A DNA stretch of 64,000 nt from Pseudoips prasinana (taxonomy: Eukaryota > Arthropoda > Insecta > Lepidoptera > Nolidae), in NCBI GenBank assembly GCA_951640165.1, contig OX621251.1, forward strand, positions 25,072,893 to 25,136,892. The letters are read 5' to 3'. Positions 12,301 through 21,898 of this stretch are shown here, piece by piece; within the stretch, counting starts at the first letter, position 1; every line of letters starts with the position of its first letter. Under the pieces are notes generated by a model. The model ran no database searches. It was not told the origin of the DNA and saw nothing but the letters and a program-made list of their open reading frames with translations. The position numbers and the translations under genes are program-made.

Positions 12301-14105
12301 AACACATTATTTCCCCACTATTATACCTACATGACAAACGACGAATAATAAACTCTTCTCTAGCACATAATTACAGGTATTTAAGTAGTACAGGATAGCA
12401 TTTTTATACAAATAAAGGTTGCTGACATTCGCACAAAACTCAATTAACATCGGGATAGCTTAATCGGAGGTTATAATTAATTTATATGTCAAATTTCATG
12501 TTTATTTGAAGTCTGTGTACATTTTGTTATTTCCTATGTATCAATTGTTATTGTTATTATAAATTCGCGTATATTTTTAATGTTTATATTGTTAACTACG
12601 ACCTTTAAAACAGAATGATTGTTTCAATAAGTAGCCCGTCCACACATTATCTTTTTCCATTGTTTTATAACGTCATTAGCTGCTATTAGAGTAACAAGTT
12701 GCTAATTTTAGGCGCACCAAGTGCTTTTATTATATTTTAGCTGCATTGTAAAATCGGTTCGAGAAGTAATCACCTCGTTTAGTATTGTTGATGAGTTATC
12801 ATAAGCCAATCACTTTTCGAACCGATTCTGCTACCAAAATTTAACTAGGACGATTTTAAAGCATTAAATAAAACAAAGAGCGTTAATTAAAACCGATGCG
12901 GGTTTTAATAGTTCATACTTAAATAAATATAGAATTAGCTTTTTTTCTAAATGAATGATTAAAATGGAAATTTTAAATAATTCTCTAGGAGTATACGTTA
13001 GCAGATACTTTCTAAACTCCAAAATGTTTTCCATTATAGCAAGGACCAAAATCAATTTATTTTTAACTTTTTATCTCAATTTTCTATTGATATTCTTGAC
13101 CAAACACTTTTGAATTCATTTGTACTTAGAATTTTCGAGGCCTATATCAGAATACGCTAGAAATTAGACGCGAACTCATTCTGAGGGCCTATCACAAACA
13201 AATCGTAAGAAACTTTAACATAAACAAATATTTTGAATTCTTATAACAAGTTTCAAAATTATGGATTGGTGTCCATAACATTTATTTTTGTTATAGGTCC
13301 TCTGATATTTGTACCACCTCGCTTTGTGAACAACTTTACACATTTGGCTTTAATTCGAACCTTTGATATTTCAATATGATCCACAATCACTATCAAAATA
13401 TTTTCAAATTTAAAAGAGAAAGTTAATAATAATGTTCTAATAGAATAGATATACTAATTTCTCAATATTATTCTACTATGTACATAAAAGAGGATGCAAT
13501 AATTTTTCATAATTTAATCTATATCTAGTTATATCTTGAGAGGTTGTTAGTGGTTACTTTTAAATTTAATTTATAATAATATGTACGATGTACATGTAAA
13601 ACTATTGTAGTTAGTGAAATTGCAATATTTAATGCATGTGTTGGTCATGGTTCGATTTGTGTAACATAATATGTTTAAATTGTATGATATGTAAATAAAA
13701 AATCTTGAAGTGAGACCTGCGAAATATGATTTTCTTCCGAGGTACAAAATATAAATTAACCATGTTGAAAACTATGATTAAATGAAAATATAGAATAAAT
13801 GTTTTTTATTATGTTCCTACCTATCTCCTCATTTCAGTTGGTAGCTCTAATAATAGTCTATGGGAACCAGCTGAGAGGTAAAGACAACGCGTTATGTTTA
13901 AAACCAGACTCCTACCCCCGTTTCAATTCGCTTGAATGGAATCTTTGACTAAATTAATTTGCTATTAATTAAATTGTATCCAAAGTACGTGTGGTACAGT
14001 GGTTAAGATGTAGCATTGCTTCTGCTTTGTACACCTGCCTTTCGCGTTCGCTTCTGGACAACTGAGAAGTGTTGTAGTCACTCTTAAACAACACGTTAAC
14101 GACAA
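9365..14105. other. Gene-free AT-rich region
   Basis: No ORF here has a family pattern or splice support. It holds the MITE at 10507-10921 and two small hairpins: arms around 10980-10990 and 10998-11008, and arms 12752-12767 with 12812-12827. Part may be the 3' UTR or downstream flank of the channel gene. Confidence 0.5.
10507..10921. repeat. MITE with about 40-bp inverted termini (family 1)
   Basis: The left end GGTACTTGTAAAACACCAAC recurs inverted at the right end (10895-10918). The same termini bound the element at 25970-26504. It has no coding capacity. Confidence 0.7.
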
Positions 14106-15060
14106 CACGTTGGGGAAAAAGTTTCTTCGCATATTTTAAGAAAATTCAAAACATTTTTTATATAATTTATTTACAATTATCTAAAGTATGTTTGTACCAT
14201 TTTGTTCGATAACTTATTGCCATCTTGTAGGTAGGGACATGATCCCCTTACTATCGAAATTTTGGGACTTCTGATCAAAATACCGCGACAAGTGGTTTTG
14301 GCAGTCCTCTCGTGAGTAACCTGACACGGCAATTCCGAAGAGACCGAAACAGGTGAAAATCTGAAGGTGCAAGGTCAGGACTATACGGCGGATGCGTTAA
14401 TAACTCCCAGCCAAACTCTCTTAATTTTTGCTGAGTGGCTAAAGATGTGCGAGGTCTAGCGTTATCATGATGAAAAACCACACCCCTTCTGTTGATTAAT
14501 TCCGGCCGCTTTCTCTCAACTTCTTGCTTTAAACTCATCAGTTGTTCGCAGTAGAGTTCAGAGTCGATGGTCCTGCCTGGTGGTAACAGCTCATAATGAA
14601 TAATGCCCTTCCAATCCCACCACACACACAGCATCACCGCGAGTTAACCCGGGTTTCGCCACAGTCTGTGAAGCCTGTCCGACCTTTGACCACGACCTTT
14701 TTCGCACGATCTTGTCGTAACTACGTGATCCACTTTCTATCACCAGTTTTCAGCTTTTTTCAAAAATGGTTCGGTTTCATTACGTCGTAATAAAGAATCA
14801 CAAATGAGTACACGGTTCATTAGGTTTCTTTCAGTGAGCTCGTGAGGTACCCAAATATCGAGCTTTTTTGCGTACCTAGTTTTTTTCAAATGCGCCAAAA
14901 CTGTTTTGTGGTCAATTCCCAGTTCTTCACCTAGATACGTCGTAACTAATGATATACCTACCGATCATGCTCCACTTTTTCAAAAAAGGCATCCATTTTA
15001 TCCGTAATAGGCAGTGAACGCAAATAAACATGGAAGCATTCCTAGCTCGCGAAAATGACC
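14106..15060 (-). mobile_element. Mariner fossil
   Basis: The left edge begins with the mariner-like terminus TTGGGGAAAAAGTTTCTTCG near 14110. A decayed minus-strand transposase covers most of the rest. No matching right terminus is visible. The element abuts dispersed-repeat copy A. Confidence 0.7.
14275..14995 (-). pseudogene. Mariner transposase remnant
   Basis: The longest open piece (14275-14637) carries WWDWKGIIHYELLPPG, HHDNARPRTSL and PPYSPDLAPSDFHLF. These are the second and third catalytic Asp blocks of a DD34D mariner transposase, which cuts and pastes DNA. Upstream, in shifted frames, WVPHELTERN and the helix-turn-helix linker can still be read to about 14990. Frameshifts and stops mean it is dead. 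Confidence 0.85.
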
Positions 15061-15069
15061 CAACGCAGA

Positions 15070-15425
15070 TTATAGTGGATCGAATGAACGGTCCGCTAAA
15101 TGTTGTTGTGGAAAAATGTGCTACCGATTCCCGCTTATCCTTTTCCTCTGAAGGGCCCAACAAACGTGTACGGTTCCCAGGTTACAGTTAACCGTACACG
15201 CAGAAACAATGGGCTGGCACCCTTCCAATATAGGAATCGGACTGCAGATCCAGCGCCGGGTGGGTTCGTAACTGGTACAGGGTAGCACCAGGAGAGGCCA
15301 ACGTCGACTCGACAGGAACAACACGATTGTTAATTCGAAGAATCTTCACTTTTATTTACTTCACAAGAGTTTCTATTTACAATTTGCTTCTAGTACTACT
15401 GCTGGATACGGAATGAATATCCAGG
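15070..15425. repeat. Dispersed repeat copy A, segment 1
   Basis: It matches 40656-41000 almost base for base, for example CTGCAGATCCAGCGCCGGGT and CGGAATGAATATCCAGG. It resumes at 21373 after the Jockey-like LINE. Confidence 0.85.
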
Positions 15426-15736
15426 TTTTTTTTTTTTTTTTTTTTTACGTGACGCGGGCAGTTAGCCTCTCGGCTTTTACTGCTTCACCGGACAGTAGGG
15501 GTGAGCGTGGGCTCTAACCGGCCTAGCAAATATAAACTACAAACTAAGTACCCGCGCCGGAGGGCGCCCCCTATGGGGCTCGAACCTCGGCTCTGGGCGG
15601 ATACTGACGGGGAGAGGGCGAGAGATCATGATTTTTAGGGAGTTTAGTGCAACTTTCGCTCTACGTTAATGACATGACGCGGCCCCCCGTCCGCGTTGAG
15701 GGGGGCTTTTTATCGGTACGATATGCAAACTAAGGG

Positions 15737-18691
15737 TCATGGAGGACGCTGGTGGTCGCGACGCGTTCGCGGTCGTACTCGCGTCCGGCGAGTACGAAAT
15801 ATCGGTTGTGCAGTGTTGCGAGAGTCTCTAATCGATTTGATGTGCTCAAGGTAAACGGTGGTCTCGTCGTCCGGTTCGTCAAGGACGTGCTTCGGACGAC
15901 GGTGCTTAATTGTGAGTCGGAGGGGAGTGTAATTGACCGCCTGTACCACCAATTTACTTGGATGGTGAGTGGCAGAGTCAAAATACCTTTTGGACGTTTG
16001 CTTCATCCATTGCCTGATGGTAGGCAATTGGAGGTCGGCATGGAGGCTTTTGTTACGGACGAACCATGGTGCGCCCACGGCTCGTCGCATAAACTTGTTC
16101 TGGACTACCTGTAGGAGGTGGATGAGATGTTCCTTAGCGTGCGCGAAGACCGGGCTCGCATAGGTCATCATGGGTCGAATGCACGTCTTGTAAATTCTCA
16201 CCTTGTTTTCAAGGGACATTTTACTGCGTGCATTCAGGAGGCTGTGTAATCGATAAAGGGCAAATGAGGCACGGTTGCGAGCGTATCTCAGATGGTCCTT
16301 GAAGTTTAACTTCTGATCGAGGATCACTCCCAAGTATTTGGTTTTCCTCTCCCAGGGGATCGGTTTACCAAACATTCGGACGGGATCTGTGGTGAGCGCG
16401 GGGTGTACCCTAGAGAAGAGCACGGCTGCGCTCTTGGTCGGGTTGACTTCGATCCTCCATTTCCTGAATCATTTGCCGAGGGCATCGGCTGAGGATTGGA
16501 GTTCTCGGTGAATGGCTGACGGGTCCCTACTGGAGTAGTAGAGAGCCGTGTCGTCAGCGAAGAGGGCTAGATGAGCCTTCTTGGGTCTGGGGATGTCGCT
16601 GGTGTACAGCGAGAACAGGAGCGGGGCAGGGACTGAGCCTTGGGGAACTCCTGCACGTATCGGTCGGAGGGAGGAGTAATTTCCCTCGACGCGGTAGCGA
16701 AACGTTCGGTCCGTAAGGAAGTCTCGTAGGATGTGCACGAGACGGTCAGGCACTTTGAGTTTAATCAGCTTATATAATAAGCCGTTGTGCCAGACCTTGT
16801 CGAACGCTTTGGCCACGTCGAAGAAGATTGCTCCTGTGTGGGATCTTTGACGGGCAGCTTTCACTAGGATGTGTTCGACAATGCGATGCACCTGGTGAAC
16901 GCTGGAGTGTCTGGCTCGAAAGCCAAACTGCTCGTCTGGGAGAATATCGTTTGCGTGGATGTACGACGACAAACGGGCGTGGATGATGTGCTCATAGAGT
17001 TTCCCCATGGCGCAGAGAAGGCTAATGGGGCGGTAATTCGCCGGGTCGGATTTGGATTTAAACGGCTTCGGGATACCAATCACGTTCGCCTGTTTCCACT
17101 GGTGTGGAAAGATGTTGTTGGAAAAGGCCGCGTTGAAAATCGCGACCATCAGGCTAAGTAAAAGCAATGGGAGTTGCTTGAAAACGCGATTGGTGAGTCC
17201 GTCATAACCGGGGGCTTTACGAGGGTGGAGTTTCATGATCAGAGTTTTAACCTCTTCGATGGTCACTGGCCTCAGGGGATCGTCGTCGTCGTCGACGTCT
17301 GCATCCTCCCGGGAGGGGGCAGTTGGGGTCGGAGGGAGAGGGATGGCGAGCCTACGTTCTACCTCGGAGTCAACCTCATTGAGGTGCTCCGGGTCTACTG
17401 GTAGGTTGCTGGGAGAACATTGGGTCTCTAGATTGTCGGCCATGCATTCGGCTTTTTCGTCGTCATCGAACGCGGGGCGTTGATTCGGACGCGTCAGCGG
17501 GGGGATGGTCCAGTCGGTGTCTGTCTTGAGTCGCTTGCAGAGATTCCAAAAGGCCTTCCGCGAGGGTTGAATCTCGGCTAACGTCCTATCCCACCCGGAT
17601 TCCCGCCTCTCGGTCATGCGTTCACGTACAGTACGCTGTAGTTCACGCATTCGAGTGCGGTTTTCCAAGGTGTTATAGGAGTCGAAGGCTCTGATGGCCG
17701 CGTTCTTCTCAGTCACTAACTCACGCAAATCCACCGGGAGCTTCCACCGTCTGAACGCGTCAGCCGCTGGGACCTCCCGGGAACATTCGTTCACTTGGAT
17801 TTGGACGTGAGTCGTGAAAGAGCCGATAGCTGCGAGCGTTTGCTCGGGGGTCTCTATGAGGGACGGTATCGAATCTAAGTGCTCCGACGTGGCTGACTTG
17901 AGTTTACCCTCAAGTTTCTGCCAGTCGGTAACATATCTGGGTGGGAGGTTGCTATCCGCGCCAGAGTGGATTCTGCGGGAGGCAAGACTAAGGATGACCG
18001 GTCTATGGTCAGAGTCTAACTCGTGTAGCACTTCTACAGAAGCCAAACGTAGGTTTGTATTCTTAAGGAGTGCTATGTCGAGTATGTCGGGTCGGTGACT
18101 GTCAATTCTGGGGAAGTGGGTCGGTTCGAGAGGGACTATAGGGTCGAACGGTATGATTGCCAAGTGATTAGCAAGTGCGCGGCCGTTCGAGTTGCTCGTA
18201 CGGCAGCTCCATTGCTCATGCTTGGAGTTTAGATCGCCTGCCACTATGACAGAGCCATCTAAGTCATACAGTGCTTGGAGATCGCTAAGTAGCATCTCCT
18301 TGTCTGGGGGGAGGTAGGCCGAGACTATCGTGATTGGCTGGTGACCTGTCATGCCTATTCGACAGACAGAGACCTCTATGTTCTTCAGCACGGGAGGGTC
18401 CAAAGGTACGCAATGCAGTGATTTCTTAAAGTAAATCAGCGTGCCCCCTTTGACGGAGTGAGTCCTATCGTTGCGAACTATACGATAGTTAGCAACTGTA
18501 GGACTCCTCCGTTTGCTCGGTTTGAGGAATGTCTCTTGAACGAGGAAGAGATCAATTTGATGATCGCAGAGGAATTCTGCGACTTCATCGCGTTGTCTCG
18601 CTAATCCGTCTGCATTGTAAAACCCGATCTTTAGAGATCTGGGTTTTAGCCTGCAAGTGAATTGGGGAGTCATTAGCGGGTGTACAGCCAT
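15737..18691 (-). pseudogene. LINE ORF2: APE endonuclease plus reverse transcriptase, one in-frame stop
   Basis: ORF2 has 984 codons with a single in-frame TGA at 16471-16469. The frame is unchanged on both sides of it. The N-terminus is an APE-like endonuclease: FYNADG, LVQETF, AGDLNSKHEQW and DSDHRPVIL give the expected Asn, Glu, Asp and His sites. The reverse transcriptase shows NYRPISLLCAMGKLYEH, FGFRARHSSVHQ, FFDVAKAFDKVWH, AGVPQGSV and the catalytic FADD near residue 714. The thumb and C-terminal region follow the stop. No RNase H is seen. One point mutation separates it from an open ORF, so this is a recent copy. Confidence 0.88.
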
Positions 18692-20529
18692 TACGGTTGT
18701 AGGGATTTGATAAAGCAGCGGTAGACGTGAGCCGCGTCGATGGCCAGTTGGATGTTGGTCGGATCAGCTTCGGCCCTCTGGGAGAGGTCCTCAAACTGGT
18801 CGAGCAACTCCCAACCTTGAGTCTTGATGCGCTCAGCAAAACCTGAGGCGCGCCCTTTGCTGTTCGCTTGGGGTGCCCGGGTTTTGGGCGCTGAGGCCGA
18901 TGGCTTTGAAGTCTGGGCTCCTTTGGCCGGGGCCTTTGGAACCTGTGACTTCTTAGTCAGCGGGTTGTAAGCCCAGCCCGATTGGACTGGGGCGGGAGGG
19001 GACGCGCTGGTTGAGGGTTTGGGGGACACCGCTTTAGCTGGGACTGGCACAGCCTTAGGGGCGACCACCTCACCCGCAGCCTTGGGTGCGGTCGAGGGGA
19101 CGTAATCTGGCAGAGGCCAGTGTGGTCTTGATGGTCGCAGGGATGTCTGTTGGACATCCAAGGACATTAGCGGGGGAGGGCTTGCTTGGGGCTTGGCGGA
19201 GCTAGTCTGCGCCTGAGGCTTACGAGCGTTGCGCTTACTGCGAGGCCTCCTGGCGGGTCTCCTCGCCGGTGCCTTGGGACAGCCGCGATAGTTCGCAGGG
19301 TGTCCCAGGGACTGGCAGTTAACACAACCAGGTGGCTCGGAGCATTCGCTACGGTCTTTCGGTCTGGGGCATTCGGAGGTGTGGTGGCCTGGGGTCAGGC
19401 ATTTGACACACCTCGGGGCGACGTGGCAGTTCTTTGACGAGTGCCCGTACAGTTGGCAGTTGTGGCACTGCCCCTGTACGGTCCCTCGCCGCGGCGGCTC
19501 GACGACAATGCCGCCGACGCCGCAAACTGTTTTTAGGACAGTAAGGATTTTCTGTCCTTCCTTCGAGTGGTCTAGGTGGACCAGCACCATATCGAAGGGC
19601 TCGCCACCGTTTGATCGGCGCATCCGATGCACCTCTCTCACGGGGTACCCTTGGGTGATTAGGTCCTCCTTGATGGAGTCGATAGGAAGGTGACGGCAGA
19701 CTCGGCGGATAACCACGCGGAGTGTTTTGTCCTCAGCGGTGCCGTAAGTGTAGTAGTCTACCTTACGAGCATCAAAGAGGGCCGTCGTTGTCCTGTACTC
19801 AGTGGGGGTCTGCAGCTGTATTTTATACATCTGCTCCTTGAGGATGTATGTAGTGCTAAGTGCGACTACACCTTTGGATTTAAGCGCGGTAGATAAGTCT
19901 TCCCGCTTATCGATGCTGAGTAGCATGATAGGAGGGGGCTTAGTGATCTTGGCCGTGAAGCCAGTGGGTTTGGCCTTTGCCTGAGAGGCGGGGGCGCTTG
20001 TAGTGGGGGAAGAGGGGACAGAGTTGGTGGCGGAGGGTCTCTCCGTGCGCAACTTCTTTGTCTTGGCGCTCTTCTTGCTCTTCTCCTGAGTTGAAGACTC
20101 AGAATCGGAGCCCGAAGAGCTGCCAGACAAGGACGATGACGTCTTGTCGCCGCGGGTCCGCTTATCAGCTTTCCCGCGCCTGACAGTTGTCCACTCGTTG
20201 TGGGCATCGTCATCGCTGTCAATGTGAGTGACGTCCATCTCTTCCTCTGTGGCTAGAGGCTGAGATGGAGAGGGGGTACGGTTACGGGGGAGTGGTGACT
20301 GCCTGTCCGTCTGGGTGAACGGGGCAGAAGAGGAGGGGACGGAGAGGCTGAGGTTCTCCTGCGCTGTTGCGCCGGAGCAAGAGGGGTCATCTAACATGAG
20401 CCTTGTCTTGACGGTCTCCATCAAGTTTGCCCAGCCAACTGGGTCGGACTTGAGGAGCTTGAAGAGCGCTTCAACGAAGCGGGGATCCTTGGTAATGTCT
20501 ACCATGGAGGCGGGTATTGGGGCGGCCAT
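18691..20529 (-). CDS. LINE ORF1: Gag-like RNA-binding protein
   Basis: This is a 612-residue intact ORF. Residues 1-190 are Ser/Pro/charged low complexity. Residues 265-350 resemble the domain that precedes zinc knuckles in Jockey-type ORF1 proteins (RVCRHLPIDSIKEDL, YPVREVHRM). Three CCHC knuckles follow at about 355-368, 374-387 and 402-417, then a basic Pro/Lys/Ser tail. Such proteins coat LINE RNA and carry it to the nucleus. Its TAA stop overlaps the ORF2 ATG as TAATG (18693-18689), a layout known from Bombyx SART1 for coupled termination and reinitiation. Confidence 0.88.
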   Translation of the reverse strand: MAAPIPASMVDITKDPRFVEALFKLLKSDPVGWANLMETVKTRLMLDDPSCSGATAQENLSLSVPSSSAPFTQTDRQSPLPRNRTPSPSQPLATEEEMDVTHIDSDDDAHNEWTTVRRGKADKRTRGDKTSSSLSGSSSGSDSESSTQEKSKKSAKTKKLRTERPSATNSVPSSPTTSAPASQAKAKPTGFTAKITKPPPIMLLSIDKREDLSTALKSKGVVALSTTYILKEQMYKIQLQTPTEYRTTTALFDARKVDYYTYGTAEDKTLRVVIRRVCRHLPIDSIKEDLITQGYPVREVHRMRRSNGGEPFDMVLVHLDHSKEGQKILTVLKTVCGVGGIVVEPPRRGTVQGQCHNCQLYGHSSKNCHVAPRCVKCLTPGHHTSECPRPKDRSECSEPPGCVNCQSLGHPANYRGCPKAPARRPARRPRSKRNARKPQAQTSSAKPQASPPPLMSLDVQQTSLRPSRPHWPLPDYVPSTAPKAAGEVVAPKAVPVPAKAVSPKPSTSASPPAPVQSGWAYNPLTKKSQVPKAPAKGAQTSKPSASAPKTRAPQANSKGRASGFAERIKTQGWELLDQFEDLSQRAEADPTNIQLAIDAAHVYRCFIKSLQP

Positions 20530-21291
20530 CTTGTGATGGTTTTAAATGCCTAACAGCTACCGAAATTTTACGTTAGTTCGCTCCCGGAGCGTTCTGAGAA
20601 GAAGAACTAACAAGAAACTTCTCGGCAGTCGCTCTAACAGTTGAATGTCCCTAACAACTATCACCTCGGGTTGGACGGGCCCGAGGGTGTGTTGGTGTGT
20701 GTATCACCCTCCTCGCCGGGTTAGACGAGGAGGTATGTGTACCTTTGGTGAGCCCTAAGCTTGTATCCCTCTCGCCAGTCTTATTGTGCGAAAGGGTTCC
20801 TAGCAGCTCTAATGCAGAGGGCGATATGGGCCGAAGCCGTCAGCACCCAAACAACAAGAGAGAATGGGAAGGTAGGTTAAGGAGGTGGGATTCCGATTTG
20901 GAGTTGACTAGGGTAGCCCCCAAGGCCAATGATTCCAAACCGCTTCCAATTAACTGGCGTTGCTCTGAAGGAGCAAGGCCTAGTGCTTGGGTCTACACTA
21001 ACTTGGCTTAGTTGGCACGGTTACGTTTCCACCAAGTACCACTAGAAAAGTGGATTTTCCCTGAAGGGGCACGAAAGTACTAAGAAACACACACTATATT
21101 GGGGTAGCGCTGTCTTGAAAAAGACGCCACTACACCAATTAATAGTGTGAAGGTTTGCCGAGATTCAACCAATCGAACGATCGATTTATCTCGACTGACG
21201 AACGTACACGAGCACGTATGGTCGGAAATAGTCGGGTAAAGCCAGGAGCGCACGAACGTGTCCGTGCGCGTCGACTGTCAAAACGAGACTC
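20530..21291 (-). promoter_or_regulatory. LINE 5' UTR and presumed internal promoter
   Basis: This non-coding segment lies between the right-hand TSD copy and the ORF1 start. Jockey-clade elements carry internal promoters here. I see no decisive core motif. Confidence 0.4.
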
Positions 21292-21303
21292 TGAATATCC
21301 GGG

Positions 21304-21372
21304 TTTTTTTTTTTTTTTTTTTAACGTGACGCGTGCAGTTAGCCTCTCGGCTTTTACTGCTTCACCGGACAG
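21304..21372 (-). mobile_element. Second, 69-bp copy of the same LINE 3' end
   Basis: It has 19 T (21304-21322) and then the same 3'-terminal 50 bases as 15447-15495 (GCAGTTAGCCTCTCGGCTTT and neighbours). TGAATATCC-type repeats lie on both sides (21292-21303 and 21373-21384). It is an extremely 5'-truncated copy at the same target word. Confidence 0.85.
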
Positions 21373-21712
21373 TGAATATCCAGGAAAATCGCACAGTTTA
21401 TATACAGAATTGATTTCTTTGTTCTTTAGGGTTCACCAATCAGCGCGAAGCGCCTAAACCAAGAATACCCTCTTTTCATATTTGGGTAAAACATTTTAAA
21501 ATGTAATATCGTAATACCCACTGAACAAAGTTATCAATTTTACAAAAAATTTCCCAAAGTTGGATTTATAATGACACCCTTATTTTTCTGGGGTGTAAAA
21601 TAAAATTACGAACCAAAATATACATATATATAAATAGGTATATAGCGAAATAACTGAGTTATAGCGCTTTTTATGAAACTGTCGTCGTTACGGTACAGTT
21701 TCGAGGTAGCTA
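21373..21712. repeat. Dispersed repeat copy A, segment 2
   Basis: It continues the match to copy B (40988-41275): AGAATTGATTTCTTTGTTCT and TATAGCGAAATAACTGAG. It is cut at 21711-21712 (TA) by the IS630/Tc1-type element. Confidence 0.85.
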
Positions 21713-21898
21713 CAGTCTGTCAAGAAAGTCGTGAAAATAATGTTTTTGGAACTACTTCGTTGCTTGTATTGGCAACACTGAAGTACCGGTCATACTAAGT
21801 ACTTCACCTGTCATTTCGTATTATTGTTGTTGTTGTGCTCTTGGATATTTTGGGATATTTCGAATTGTTTCTATCGTTTAATCGTTTAGAGATTAAAA

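Larger units (their letters stand above)
15426..21291 (-). mobile_element. Jockey-like non-LTR retrotransposon, near full length
   Basis: The element reads on the minus strand: 5' UTR (20530-21291), ORF1 (20529-18691), ORF2 (18691-15737 with one stop), 3' UTR and a 21-base poly(A), seen as T at 15426-15446. TSD-like copies of TGAATATCCAGG lie at 15414-15425 and 21292-21303. It splits dispersed-repeat copy A. The PRE_C2HC-type ORF1 and the lack of RNase H fit the Jockey clade. Confidence 0.85.

Noticed and set aside
19866..20222. 118-codon Arg/Pro-rich minus ORF
   Set aside because: Shadow of the low-complexity N-terminal part of LINE ORF1.
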